Shown piece by piece: positions 8,506 through 17,575 of a stretch of 64,000 nucleotides of DNA (positions are counted from its first letter, which is position 1; each line of letters starts with the position of its first letter). The notes below the pieces were generated by a model. It had not been told where the DNA came from and searched no databases. It worked only from the letters and a program-made list of their open reading frames with translations. The DNA is from G965267425 sp965267425. Lineage in GTDB: Bacteria; Bacteroidota; Bacteroidia; Flavobacteriales_E; Vicingaceae. Where the stretch lies: assembly GCA_965267425.1 (NCBI GenBank), contig OZ253959.1, forward strand, positions 2,046,001 through 2,110,000. Reading direction: 5' to 3'. Position numbers and translations under genes: made by a program.

Positions 8506-9381
8506 TTAGCGTGATTCAGGAAATATGGAACCGTAACTTACAGCAGGTCTTTCGATTTTCATGCTTAGCAATGGTCTGTTGGAATGATTAGCCACATCTT
8601 CTGTAACACTTCCCGTTAACAAATGCGCTAACCCAGTTCTTCCATGTGTTTCCATTACAATTAAATCAGCATTGATGCGATTACAAAAATTTATGACACC
8701 GTCTTCTCGGCTTTCGTCATTGTAAATATTTGTGGTATAGTTTTTCAATCCTTGCTTCTCTGCAAACTCTTTCATTAACTTTTCAGCGTAATGAGTTGTC
8801 TGGAATTGGCTTGCCGTATTTACACTCAGCAAATTAAATCGACCTCCTAACAGATCAACTATGCTTTTAAGTTTGGGGAAAATAGTAAAGGTTTCACCGT
8901 AGAAACTAGACGCAAAAACAACTTCCGGAAAGGTTTCCTGATTTCCACTTTCTTTTCTCACAGTGAGCACCGGGCAAGATGATTTTCGAATGAGTTTCTC
9001 CGTATTCGATCCAATCATTTCTTCTTTCCAACCATTGGTTCCATGTGTACCGCAAACTATCAAATCAGCATCTTCCAATGCTTTTTGTTCCAGAATTTCT
9101 GTAAAATCAATATTGGGAATAAGATGTGTTCGAACTGTTATACCTTTTACCACATCCGTGCCCGCAATTTCTTTTAACTCATTGTGAAACTCATCCATCA
9201 TTCGTTTCAGTTCATGTTGATCATAACCTATGTGTCGGCTGCTTGAAAAACCAGCCAATGGAATTTCATATACATGAACCAAATCAATTTCTGCTTTGGT
9301 TTTTCTGGCAAGATTGGAAGCCACTTTTAATGCACTCATGGCATGTTCGGAGAAATCAGTAGGAACGAGTATCTTTTTCAT
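8506..9381 (-). CDS. Universal stress protein, two tandem UspA domains
   Basis: The product has two Usp domains. The first (1-145) starts MKKILVPTDFSEHAM and ends with the ATP-binding signature GTHGTNGWKEEMIGSN (G-2x-G-9x-G-S). The second (about 155-280) ends with ETHGRTGLAHLLTGSVTE, where the first Gly of the motif is replaced by Glu, so the second domain may bind nucleotide differently. The frame opens at 9414, but that codon lies upstream of the predicted -7 element at 9397-9404, so the ATG at 9381 is the start. Tandem Usp proteins in Bacteroidota act in stress and low-oxygen or stationary survival. A palindrome of FNR/CRP type lies upstream of the promoter. Confidence 0.95.
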   Translation of the reverse strand: MKKILVPTDFSEHAMSALKVASNLARKTKAEIDLVHVYEIPLAGFSSSRHIGYDQHELKRMMDEFHNELKEIAGTDVVKGITVRTHLIPNIDFTEILEQKALEDADLIVCGTHGTNGWKEEMIGSNTEKLIRKSSCPVLTVRKESGNQETFPEVVFASSFYGETFTIFPKLKSIVDLLGGRFNLLSVNTASQFQTTHYAEKLMKEFAEKQGLKNYTTNIYNDESREDGVINFCNRINADLIVMETHGRTGLAHLLTGSVTEDVANHSNRPLLSMKIERPAVSYGSIFPESR

Positions 9382-9396
9382 TGTTCGATGTTTGTT

Positions 9397-9425
9397 CAAA
9401 TGTAATTCGTACATGATTGAACAAG
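9397..9425 (-). promoter_or_regulatory. Promoter of the universal stress protein gene
   Basis: On the minus strand a CTTG box (9422-9425) is separated by exactly 17 bases from TACATTTG (9397-9404), matching the Bacteroidota primary-sigma pattern TTTG-N17-23-TAnnTTTG with one mismatch. The predicted transcription start near 9393 leaves a leader of about 12 bases before the ATG at 9381. Confidence 0.65.
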
Positions 9426-9444
9426 CATGTGGTTAGATCATATT

Positions 9445-9476
9445 AATATGTGATTCATATCAATAAATCACATATT
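9445..9476. promoter_or_regulatory. FNR/CRP-like inverted repeat upstream of the usp promoter
   Basis: Two perfect 11-base arms, AATATGTGATT (9445-9455) and AATCACATATT (9466-9476), flank a 10-base centre. Within it the minus strand reads TTGATATGAATCAC, close to the FNR box TTGAT-N4-ATCAA, and the plus strand reads TGTGATTCATATCAAT, close to a CRP box. Its centre lies about 63-67 bases upstream of the predicted start, a position typical of class I activation by CRP/FNR family regulators. Confidence 0.55.
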
Positions 9477-9508
9477 GTATCAACAAAAAGAAATGGGACA
9501 ATTAGCTA

Positions 9509-11533
9509 TCAAAGTACCAGAATTCTACCGGTGGTAGAATGTTGTTCGCCCTGATAAGATTCAATTAAAATCTTATAAACATATACTTCATTTGGAACCT
9601 TTCTTCCGTCTACCGTTCCATCCCAGGGAGTATTCTCTTTATGAAAAATACGATCGCCCCATTGATTAAATATTTGCATTTCATAATGCACTATACCAAA
9701 TCCTTGAGGGTAAAACAAATCATTGCTTCCATCCTGATTAGGAGAAAACGTGTTGGGAATGAAATACGAAAAATAGTCCACCTCAATGTTAAATGGTCTC
9801 TTCGTAACACATCCGTTGGTATCCATAAAACCATAACAAAATTCATGAATGCCGTTTTCATCAAAATACAATTCCATGGAATTTTGAAAGATGGTATCGC
9901 TATTGATGATCCAAAATAAGGTCCCCGGTTCATCATTTAAAGACTGAAAAGAAACTTCTTCCAAAGGTGTTGTTTTAACAGGTGAAACACTATATCTGGG
10001 GACAACGGGATCGTATGACGCAACTACCACAGTGTCAACTGCAATTCTGCATTGATCTTCTACCTCAACCCAATAGGAACCTCCTTCTGATACTTGAATA
10101 CTAGAACCGGATTCTCCTGTTGACCAAGTAATTTTATCAAAATCACCTTTCACTGCAAGTGAAACGGAATCATTGGCACAGAATATGGAATCCGCGCCAA
10201 TATCAATGGACAAGGGTTCAATAATTTCACATAAGGTTTCAAGGGATTCGTCTATGATGGTTTTTTCAACTGGATGATCCAAAACACTCATTTCCAAATC
10301 TGTTGATTCAAAAGGATGATCTTCCATGGTAATGGTACTAATGGCAATGGGCAGTTCAACTTTTCTTAAAACACAAGAATTCAACCAGTCTTCTTGAGAG
10401 AGTCGAAATACAAAAGTCTTAAAGTTGAGAACCGAACCTTCTGCACCTGAGTATCCTACTAATCGCATGGTATTTTCAGAAATGGATAGAAATGGTTGAT
10501 AAGTTGCATTGTCTCCCATTAAACTCACCACTGCATGGTTTAGTAAGTTTCCATCTTGATCAATTTCAGTTAAAAATGTATGAGTTGAAACTTCATTAAT
10601 GGTATCAATCACCACTACTCCAGGAAATACTATATGACCATTTTGAAGAACAACGGGTCGTTGCAATGACGAGGCATTAAATGCATCCGTTTTCCAAACC
10701 AGATTTCCCACTTTGTCCAATTTAAAGGCAAACCCATGTGGATCGGTAAGTCCCCAACTGCGATATCTTCCAAACACATAACCGTCATCCACCTCAACGG
10801 GCATAGTTATATAAAACGAGCCTACATTTAAAGTCTTTGCCCACTGCAGATTACCATCTTCATCCAATTTATATACCACATTTCCTGTAATTGAAATCAT
10901 GCCATTATCTTTAGTTGGTGTGGAGCGACCCCAAATAGGGATGGAAAAGTACATTTTGCTCCAATTGATCTCTCCATTTGAGAATGTCCTGAGCACAAAA
11001 TTTCGGGAAACTATGGACATATTCACCATGGTGTTTCCACGAATAAGGTAATCACCATTTTCCGCTTCGTCAATGCTGTAAGCATATTCACCTGGTGGAG
11101 TGGTGTAGGATTTTAAGAATATGACTTCACCTTCAATGGTAACTTTTAAGACAAAAATATCGGTATATGCATCTTCAAATTGACCCGTTACAATAATGTG
11201 TCCATCTTCTGTAACTTCCATATCGGCAAATTGTAACCCTTTGGCTGGTAGAGCATAGGATGAAGTCCACAACAAATTTTCACACTTATCAAAACAACGA
11301 ATCAGAATTTCCGAAAACGTTGCTGCCACATGATTGACACCACTTGCCACCACCAAACCATTTTTATACGGTTCATCAATCAGATGAGCAGGAATGGACG
11401 CTGATACCTGATAAGATGATAACAGTGTATCGGGAAGAATAAAAAATTTTGAAGTCTGCGCCTGAGAGCGCAAACTCAACAAATAAATGACAGATAGGCA
11501 AATAATCCTTGTGGCTAAGGCTGGATTGATCAT
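9509..11533 (-). CDS. Large secreted protein with T9SS type B (gliding-associated) sorting domain
   Basis: This 674-residue protein has a signal peptide (IICLSVIYLLSLRSQAQT). The middle, about 40-420, is a beta-rich region with repeated segments such as VTEDGHIIVTGQFEDAY and GNLVWKTDAF, resembling a beta-propeller that reports values. Two Ig/PKD-like segments follow at 440-580. The last 85 residues (YFIPNTFSPNQDGSNDLFYP ... MQIFNQWGDRIF ... PWDGTVDGRKVPNEVYVYKI) are the CHU_C/gliding-associated type B sorting domain. The product should be exported by the type IX system and exposed on or released from the surface. It follows 11567-14464 by 33 bases and is probably co-transcribed. Ligand unknown. 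Confidence 0.9.
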   Translation of the reverse strand: MINPALATRIICLSVIYLLSLRSQAQTSKFFILPDTLLSSYQVSASIPAHLIDEPYKNGLVVASGVNHVAATFSEILIRCFDKCENLLWTSSYALPAKGLQFADMEVTEDGHIIVTGQFEDAYTDIFVLKVTIEGEVIFLKSYTTPPGEYAYSIDEAENGDYLIRGNTMVNMSIVSRNFVLRTFSNGEINWSKMYFSIPIWGRSTPTKDNGMISITGNVVYKLDEDGNLQWAKTLNVGSFYITMPVEVDDGYVFGRYRSWGLTDPHGFAFKLDKVGNLVWKTDAFNASSLQRPVVLQNGHIVFPGVVVIDTINEVSTHTFLTEIDQDGNLLNHAVVSLMGDNATYQPFLSISENTMRLVGYSGAEGSVLNFKTFVFRLSQEDWLNSCVLRKVELPIAISTITMEDHPFESTDLEMSVLDHPVEKTIIDESLETLCEIIEPLSIDIGADSIFCANDSVSLAVKGDFDKITWSTGESGSSIQVSEGGSYWVEVEDQCRIAVDTVVVASYDPVVPRYSVSPVKTTPLEEVSFQSLNDEPGTLFWIINSDTIFQNSMELYFDENGIHEFCYGFMDTNGCVTKRPFNIEVDYFSYFIPNTFSPNQDGSNDLFYPQGFGIVHYEMQIFNQWGDRIFHKENTPWDGTVDGRKVPNEVYVYKILIESYQGEQHSTTGRILVL

Positions 11534-11566
11534 GCTGTCATAATTGTTTCAAGATGAAAACCTATA

Positions 11567-14464
11567 TTATTCTTTCACAATTCTCAATGTGCGTTGTTGG
11601 TTTTCATCTGTTATTTTCAAAAGATAAACTCCACTTCTAATGTCTGAAAAGTCCAATTGAATCAATTGATTATTCATTGTTTTATTTTCTTCAAGCACAA
11701 CTTTTCCCGTAATATCTATCACTTGTAAATTCAATCGCAAATCAAAGATTCCATCCATCTCAATATTTAATACGTCGTGCACTGGAACGGGGTATAGCTT
11801 TACATCTCTTTGTTCTGACAACGATCCAATTGTAGTCCAAGTGATGACAATTTCATTTGATGACCCCAGACATGTATTCGAATCTTCTGTAACCACATGA
11901 TACACTCCATTGGTCAGGGCTGTCCAATTTTGTGTAGTAGCACCTGCAATTGGCGCTCCATCTAACATCCATTGATAGGTGGAAGCTTGCGGAGATTGCA
12001 ATAAATTTCCGTTCACTACAATGATCGGTACTTGTGTCTGAACCATGGCATCATCTTCGTTGGAATAAACCACTGATCCATTTTCATAATAAGCAATTAC
12101 CCTATAAGGAATAGCAGCATCACATAATACAAGCCCATCTCGATAGGTAGAAGTTCCGAACGGAAGACTGTCCACATGTAACCACACCCCTGATGTATCC
12201 TTACGTTCTAATTTATACCAACTGTTAGCCGGCATGGTGTTAGGATCGTAATCGTTCCAGTCTTGATCCAAGGTTGCTGCCTTTTTGTGACTTACATCCA
12301 ATTGAATAGCCAACAAAGAGTCGGTCAATACCGGACATCCATTGCTGTCATTCATTGCAACTTGAATATATCCCCCATTGATCATTGGATAAACTGAATT
12401 TGTAGCACCGCTGATTAGCTGACCGTTCAAATACCATGTATAGCTCTGAGATGGAGGTGCCTGCCAAGTTCCATTTTGTCCTACAATAATTGGATCCACA
12501 TGCTCAATATAGACGCTGTCTGCATTCGAAATTGAAAGGAATCCGTTGTTGTAATGCGCTTCTACTTTGTACAAGCGATAAACATCACATGGCTGTTGTG
12601 TCAATACCAATGAATCATATCCCAATTGAACAGAATCTTCAAATATCCAATTTCCACCTACTGATCTGGAATAAACTAAATACCAGATTTCGGTATTTAC
12701 ATCAAAAGGAATATGTCCATTCCAATTCAGTTCCACTTCTCTACCTCCTAAATGCTCTGCAGTAATGGACGTAGATTGGTACCATTTTCCGGGGACACAA
12801 GCAGATCGACTACGGTTTTGCAATTGATACGCAAAATTGTGTGGTGTTCCACCTTTACCGGAATCAATGTAATGGGCATTCAATACTAAAACAGAATCAA
12901 TGACATTTGCATTACCTGTGTATCCGGAATCTCGAACCACATTATATCCCGGAAAGGTTCCTGAATTGTTCCAAATTATTTCAATATCCGTACCATTATT
13001 ATCAATCTTTGCAATTTCCGGATAAGGATGCACCGTATCCATTACAGTAATAGTCAGTAGTTTAGTTGTGGTAGCCGGAATTGGGCAAAAATCATCTGTA
13101 ATATCAAATTTGAAAAGATAGTCTCTATAGTAATTGCCATTAGAATCCAGTCTGGCCCCTTGCATATGATCACAATGTGTTTGCCATTCAAACAGCGCTT
13201 GTATTCCAGCGGTACCTTCCACTTCATTTCCACTCATCGAACTCCTGGAAGAATCGATGTACGCACAGGGTTCAACCAAACATCCCGTATTGTTATAAAT
13301 GCTGTCTCCAATATGTGCACTGACAACTGTTAATTTATTCTTTTGGAGAATGATAGGACTCAAGGAATTGAATTCCACATCCGTGGCAATTATGGACATA
13401 TTATACAAATCACCTACAAGAACCGTATCATTTAAAGAAATGGTATCTGTCAGACTTGTATCTGTTAAACTTACTGTTGGAGCCGTATTGGTTCCCAAAC
13501 AATTGGCAATTTCAATATACATTTCACGTGTAATCTCAGCAACTTTCTGACCATGTTTAAAGGAATTGACTTTTACAGTGACCAGGTAAACTCCCTGAGT
13601 ATATGAATGAAATTTCACCATCCCATTTCCTGTATTGAGCAAACCCGGAATGTTTTTTGTATCCATATTGGAATGAGACCAAGGCAAGGGAACTTGTGGG
13701 CTGAATCCAGGAGATGGCACAATAAAACCTCCACCATTGGCACGAGCTGACACTTGACTTGTATTTAAGTGTGTAGCATATGTAACATTATTTGTACCTG
13801 AAGTTCTACCACTGACAAATTCAAACGTGGTTAAATCAAATTCTCTATCAGAGGTGGCATAATCCATATACCCAGAAATACCCTTACATATGAGTGTTGT
13901 AGGGTGCTCAACAAATTCAGGTGAAGAATCATAACAATCATCAGCAGAATTTGGGGTCAGACTTCCCAAAGGGATATATGGAAACATTTTAGCTTCCAGA
14001 TAATAAGCACCACCTTGAGTTGAAAGATTATCTGTTATGGGCAATTGTGGTCTGCAACAAGATGTCCAGGAAAATGTCCATCCACCTGTTGGTGGCGTCC
14101 CGGTCAACGTAACGGGTTGCGATTTGTAAATGTATTGTTCAACAGGATCTCCGTTTGTAGTAGATTGACAAGACATGGCATTATTTGGGTCCCAACAATT
14201 AGGTGATAGATCATTGATTTCAGACACTGAGGTTGGAATTGTTCCATTAGGTCCAGTTATATTTTGAATAGCAGGCAACAAGGTTCCACTACACTTGCGA
14301 TAAATATTTATGTAAAATTCATACTTACCTTGATTGGAACCACTTTTAATACATTTCCAATATATCTCTCCTCCCAGCACATGGCCGGCAAAAGATTCAA
14401 AGGATGATGAACAAAAGCTAACTAAGAAGATTACAACGGATAATTGGCGAATTTTTCGTTTCAT
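11567..14464 (-). CDS. Large secreted multidomain protein with T9SS type A sorting domain
   Basis: The 965-residue product has a signal peptide, then GHVLGGEIYWKCI near residue 27, a sequence common at the start of large flavobacterial adhesin-like proteins. A region of Ig and fibronectin-like folds (about 320-870) follows, including two related PKD-like modules with matching texts near Ala-Pro-Pro-Ser-Gln-Ser-Tyr-Thr-Trp-Tyr-Leu and Ser-Pro-Gln-Ala-Ser-Thr-Tyr-Gln-Trp-Met-Leu. The last 75 residues (LYPVPVHDVLNIEMDG ... VIDITGKVV ... IRSGVYLLKI) are a T9SS type A sorting domain. It is rich in Cys in its first third, suggesting disulfides. It heads a two-gene cargo operon with 9509-11533. It is probably a surface adhesin or scaffold; no catalytic motif is visible. 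Confidence 0.9.
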   Translation of the reverse strand: MKRKIRQLSVVIFLVSFCSSSFESFAGHVLGGEIYWKCIKSGSNQGKYEFYINIYRKCSGTLLPAIQNITGPNGTIPTSVSEINDLSPNCWDPNNAMSCQSTTNGDPVEQYIYKSQPVTLTGTPPTGGWTFSWTSCCRPQLPITDNLSTQGGAYYLEAKMFPYIPLGSLTPNSADDCYDSSPEFVEHPTTLICKGISGYMDYATSDREFDLTTFEFVSGRTSGTNNVTYATHLNTSQVSARANGGGFIVPSPGFSPQVPLPWSHSNMDTKNIPGLLNTGNGMVKFHSYTQGVYLVTVKVNSFKHGQKVAEITREMYIEIANCLGTNTAPTVSLTDTSLTDTISLNDTVLVGDLYNMSIIATDVEFNSLSPIILQKNKLTVVSAHIGDSIYNNTGCLVEPCAYIDSSRSSMSGNEVEGTAGIQALFEWQTHCDHMQGARLDSNGNYYRDYLFKFDITDDFCPIPATTTKLLTITVMDTVHPYPEIAKIDNNGTDIEIIWNNSGTFPGYNVVRDSGYTGNANVIDSVLVLNAHYIDSGKGGTPHNFAYQLQNRSRSACVPGKWYQSTSITAEHLGGREVELNWNGHIPFDVNTEIWYLVYSRSVGGNWIFEDSVQLGYDSLVLTQQPCDVYRLYKVEAHYNNGFLSISNADSVYIEHVDPIIVGQNGTWQAPPSQSYTWYLNGQLISGATNSVYPMINGGYIQVAMNDSNGCPVLTDSLLAIQLDVSHKKAATLDQDWNDYDPNTMPANSWYKLERKDTSGVWLHVDSLPFGTSTYRDGLVLCDAAIPYRVIAYYENGSVVYSNEDDAMVQTQVPIIVVNGNLLQSPQASTYQWMLDGAPIAGATTQNWTALTNGVYHVVTEDSNTCLGSSNEIVITWTTIGSLSEQRDVKLYPVPVHDVLNIEMDGIFDLRLNLQVIDITGKVVLEENKTMNNQLIQLDFSDIRSGVYLLKITDENQQRTLRIVKE

Positions 14465-14475
14465 AATGCAGGATA

Positions 14476-14483
14476 GAAAGGTA
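14476..14483 (-). promoter_or_regulatory. Putative -7 element of the T9SS cargo operon
   Basis: On the minus strand this reads TACCTTTC, one mismatch from TAnnTTTG, and ends 12 bases before the ATG at 14464. I see no strong -33 box, so the call is tentative. Confidence 0.3.
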
Positions 14484-14641
14484 ATGAATTAGATGCTTTT
14501 TTTAAAAGACGCATAAACCCCTTAAATGGTTGTGTTATTTACGTGAATAAACAATTCTTTCATTATTGTAATGAGTCAAATTAATTATTTCATAAAGCTC
14601 CTTTCTGTCAATGTTTAATGGATATGTAGTAATTTGGTTGT

Positions 14642-15022
14642 GTGTCAAAACTAATTACACTTTACCGCTTTACCTATCCACATGAAGCTGCATTGGTGCA
14701 GGGAAAGTTGAAATCGGTAGGCATCCATTCCTTTGTAAAAGATGAACTTTCGGTTCAAGTGACGAATTTTTATTCCATGAGTTCAGGCAATATTATATTA
14801 CAAGTGAGAGAAACTGATTTTATGATGGCCAACAAAATATTGTTGGATGCAGGTTATCAATCAAATCATTTGGATTTCAGCATCTACAATCGGATTATCA
14901 CATTATCGTCAAAATTTCCGTTTTTACATTATTTTGGGCCAACAGGGAAATTAATTGGTTTGTTGTTTTATTTCGCCTTATTCATAGGTTTAGTGGGATA
15001 CGTTTCTTACATCATGATATAG
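14642..15022 (+). CDS. DUF2007-like protein with C-terminal membrane segment
   Basis: The 126-residue product starts at a GTG; no in-frame ATG occurs until the middle of the conserved domain, and the GTG start gives MSKLITLYRF, where the family normally begins. Residues 1-75 (LYRFTYPHEAALVQGKLKSV, then GIHSFVKDE and NIILQVRETDFMMANKILLDAGY) match the DUF2007 putative signal-transducing domain, a small ferredoxin-like fold. A C-terminal helix (LIGLLFYFALFIGLVGYVSYIMI) is a membrane anchor. It stands alone between divergent T9SS cargo genes and the next plus-strand gene. Function of the family is unknown. Confidence 0.75.
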   Translation: MSKLITLYRFTYPHEAALVQGKLKSVGIHSFVKDELSVQVTNFYSMSSGNIILQVRETDFMMANKILLDAGYQSNHLDFSIYNRIITLSSKFPFLHYFGPTGKLIGLLFYFALFIGLVGYVSYIMI

Positions 15023-15040
15023 AAGAAATTGGATAGGTTA

Positions 15041-15068
15041 ATTGATCGGTTCATTTTACATATTTTTG
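15041..15068 (+). promoter_or_regulatory. Putative promoter of the TonB-C-like protein gene
   Basis: ATTG (15041-15044) and TATTTTTG (15061-15068) are separated by 16 bases. The second is a full match to TAnnTTTG; the spacing is one base shorter than usual. The ATG follows 22 bases later. Confidence 0.4.
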
Positions 15069-15090
15069 AGAGGTATTTGATTAATGAATT

Positions 15091-16014
15091 ATGAAAGAAT
15101 TTGCATTGACATTGGTATTGTTTGCATCAATACTGACTTCGGCCCAAGTGGGTACATATAAAATTGAATACGAGTATGACATCATAGCCAAAGAAAAAAA
15201 TCCAGATTTATCTCTATTGCCGCTTTTGCTTCAGGGTGATAAAATAACTTGTCATGTTGGAGAAAATGAACTCAAAGCGGTTTTAACGAATGAAGGAAAA
15301 GTTGTGAGCACCTTCATATTTGATGGTCAACAGAATATGCTTTTTGAAAGAGTGTCAAACAAGAAGTATGGCGTTAAATACATTGGAGGCAAAGAAGCAA
15401 AAAGTTCCGTAAGGAAGACAGGAAAATATGATATCGTGGCAGATAAGCGATGTTATATTGGAGCGTTTGGTGAGGAAAGTGAAACAGAAATTAAGTTTTC
15501 TCCAGAAGTACAGTCCAAATTTGATCTTCCATTTTACGGGTTCTCTGAATTAGATAATTTTTGGTTGATTTTAACTGATCGTCAAATTATTATGGAGAAA
15601 AAATTCGAATTTCCTTCTTTTTATATTGTTCAAAAGGTAGTTAACATTGAAGCCATTGACATGAAAGAAATTTCGATTTCCGTTCCTGAAGGAGAATTCT
15701 ATTATTCTGCGGAAAGTGTGGATAAAACATTCGAGATGAAAGATCCAGCTTCAACTTTCAAATGTCTGTTTAAGAAAATCAAAAAACCTGAAGAACTCAA
15801 CGAGGAAATTACGGTGTATATAGAATTCGTTTTAACCAAAGAAGGGAGTATAAAACATGTCAGTTCATACAACGAAGTACCGTATGATTTACATAAGAAA
15901 AGCTTAAAAGCCTTTTCCAGTTGTCAACCAGAATTAGATGCCGCAGTTATTAAAGAACAACCTGTTTCCAGTGTTTGTTATTTTCCTATCAAAATAAGAC
16001 CAGGAAAAGATTAG
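15091..16014 (+). CDS. Secreted protein: DUF4412-like N-domain plus TonB-C-like tail
   Basis: The 307-residue product has a signal peptide (MKEFALTLVLFASILTSAQ). Residues 20-205 (YKIEYEYDIIAKEKNP, FIFDGQQNMLFER, GKYDIVADKRCYIGAFGEE) look like the DUF4412/GLPGLI type of beta-rich periplasmic domain that measures a reduced substance. The final 80 residues (ITVYIEFVLTKEGSIKHV ... CYFPIKI) have the pattern of a TonB C-terminal domain: a strand, a glycine turn, a helix beginning LHKKSLKAF, and a closing strand. It is a single-gene transcript closed by a hairpin terminator at 16116-16144. Role unknown; no TonB membrane anchor beyond the signal peptide is present, so it is not a classical TonB. Confidence 0.6.
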   Translation: MKEFALTLVLFASILTSAQVGTYKIEYEYDIIAKEKNPDLSLLPLLLQGDKITCHVGENELKAVLTNEGKVVSTFIFDGQQNMLFERVSNKKYGVKYIGGKEAKSSVRKTGKYDIVADKRCYIGAFGEESETEIKFSPEVQSKFDLPFYGFSELDNFWLILTDRQIIMEKKFEFPSFYIVQKVVNIEAIDMKEISISVPEGEFYYSAESVDKTFEMKDPASTFKCLFKKIKKPEELNEEITVYIEFVLTKEGSIKHVSSYNEVPYDLHKKSLKAFSSCQPELDAAVIKEQPVSSVCYFPIKIRPGKD

Positions 16015-16115
16015 ATCCATTACAATAATAATTTCATTATAACGTTTCTTTACAAAAGTGGATTACATTATTCACTGGGTTAGTTGAATCACACTTTTTC
16101 ATTGTCGTGCTTAGC

Positions 16116-16144
16116 TGGAGCGTCTTTCTGACGCTCCATTTTTT
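16116..16144 (+). terminator. Rho-independent terminator
   Basis: A perfect 9-base stem, TGGAGCGTC (16116-16124) with GACGCTCCA (16130-16138), encloses a 5-base loop and is followed by six T residues (16139-16144). It lies about 100 bases after the stop of the gene ending at 16014. Confidence 0.85.
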
Positions 16145-16260
16145 GTTCATAAATAAAATGTAACATCAAAGTAATTTTTAAAGACAATTGTATTATTTTA
16201 GAATCGACTTTGATGTGATGAGATGGATGTAATTAAAACTCCCATTCAGGAATATTAAAC

Positions 16261-17028
16261 ATGACAATTAAGGCCGTCAGCAAACCATTTATTGGATACT
16301 TATTTGCATTTGTTGTATTGATTTTGAGTTGCCTAAATCTGGCCACTTTAATTTATCAATTTTTTACCACAGGTCTTTTTGGCAGCAACGAATCTTTATC
16401 ACTTTTGGTCAGCTTGCTGGGAATATTAGCATTTATTTTGGATAAAAATGGAAATTCTTGGGCCAGCTTATTGTTTATCTTTTGGTCACTTCCTCAACTA
16501 TTTTACCTTCAATTAAGCTCAGGATATGTTTTCGATTTATCTCAATTCGTAGATTTTCAATTGGTGAAAATTGGTGCTCAAAACAGCGTTACCGAAATTG
16601 TTTCTGGTATTCTGGTTGGAAAATTAAATTTACTGGCCATCATCATGTTTGGAATTGCCATGTTTAGAATTGAAAATGCGTATTATTTTGGAATATATAC
16701 GATATCATTTGATGGCATCTATGACCATGAAACATTTCACGGGAGATTTGTGAAGCGATTTGCCATGGGAGCGAATAAGACATTGCTGGTTTTACAAAAT
16801 CTTAACAATGACAAGGAATTCTGGGCAATCCAGATCAAAAATGAAGAAAGTTTACGGTTTACTAATCCAGATAAGAAATACCTTATTTGCCAGGTTGATG
16901 AAAAAGATATCCGTAAATCAACCTTTGATTCACATCAATTGACAAAACTTGGACGCGTACCGATCATTAGAGATTCGAACTATAAATTGAAAGCTAGTCA
17001 ATTCAGCAGAATGCTACTTTCCAATTGA
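16261..17028 (+). CDS. Four-helix membrane protein of unknown function
   Basis: The first 140 residues of this 255-residue protein contain four hydrophobic helices (YLFAFVVLILSCLNLATLIY, LSLLVSLLGILAFIL, WASLLFIFWSLPQLFYL and LNLLAIIMFGIAMF). The last 115 residues are soluble and strand-rich (YYFGIYTISFDGIYDHETF ... LKASQFSRMLLSN), probably cytoplasmic. I do not recognise the family. The stop codon overlaps the TTG start of the GldH-like lipoprotein gene, so the two are probably translated together. A functional link to the envelope is inferred from that coupling only. Confidence 0.6.
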   Translation: MTIKAVSKPFIGYLFAFVVLILSCLNLATLIYQFFTTGLFGSNESLSLLVSLLGILAFILDKNGNSWASLLFIFWSLPQLFYLQLSSGYVFDLSQFVDFQLVKIGAQNSVTEIVSGILVGKLNLLAIIMFGIAMFRIENAYYFGIYTISFDGIYDHETFHGRFVKRFAMGANKTLLVLQNLNNDKEFWAIQIKNEESLRFTNPDKKYLICQVDEKDIRKSTFDSHQLTKLGRVPIIRDSNYKLKASQFSRMLLSN

Positions 17029-17504
17029 TTAACAATATTCATTCTTTGCGCTATTCCTTACCATTTGTAATTTGTTTGTTGGTTTTAACCAGCTGCAATC
17101 ATACTTATCAGCATCATGTTAAGGACTTTCCAAATTATGGATGGGATAAAAATCGCAAACTTGAATTTAACGTAGAAATTGAAGATATATCCTCTGATTA
17201 TTCACTCACCCTGTCTTTTCGACATATTTATGGATTCACTTTTGAAGCAGTTCCGTTAAATGTAACCGTACAATATCAAGGCGAAACTACCTTCGAGACC
17301 ATTGAAACCATTTTAATTTTTGATGAAAATAATAAAGCCTTGAGTGATTGCGCCGGTGATTATTGTGACATCGATCAAATGTTAGCACAAGACGTTCATT
17401 TTAAAATTCCCGGTACCTACGTCGTGTCACTTGAACATATGTTTGAATTGGATGTTTTACCATATGTTATGGAAGTGGGTATTATTCTTGACAAAAGAAA
17501 TTAA
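17025..17504 (+). CDS. GldH-like gliding-motility lipoprotein
   Basis: The 159-residue product begins at a TTG that overlaps the previous stop; no in-frame ATG is near. It has a lipoprotein signal ending in the lipobox LVLTSC (Cys24). The mature part shows the GldH pattern: FPNYGWDKNRKLEFNVEIED, YSLTLSFRH, F-x-A-V-P-L, a short Asp-rich turn LSDCAGDYCDID, then F-x-I-P-GTYVVSLEHMF and a last strand MEVGIIL. GldH is one of the lipoproteins needed for gliding and protein secretion in flavobacteria. It is not next to the genes usually found with gldH, so it may be a paralogue. Similarity is judged by eye, so I give no symbol. Confidence 0.55.
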   Translation: MINNIHSLRYSLPFVICLLVLTSCNHTYQHHVKDFPNYGWDKNRKLEFNVEIEDISSDYSLTLSFRHIYGFTFEAVPLNVTVQYQGETTFETIETILIFDENNKALSDCAGDYCDIDQMLAQDVHFKIPGTYVVSLEHMFELDVLPYVMEVGIILDKRN

Positions 17505-17575
17505 CAACCTCCTTTTACGCAGATTTCAACTCTGGTGATTCTGGTTTTTTTGAGTTTGTGCCATGTCTAAATTGC

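Noticed and set aside
12490..12765. Plus-strand frames of 60-160 codons opposite the large T9SS genes and other genes
   Set aside because: They lie wholly antisense to well-supported coding regions and have no recognisable domain or start context.
17025..17504. Naming the lipoprotein gldH outright
   Set aside because: The pattern fits the family but the genomic context differs from usual gldH loci and no alignment could be run.
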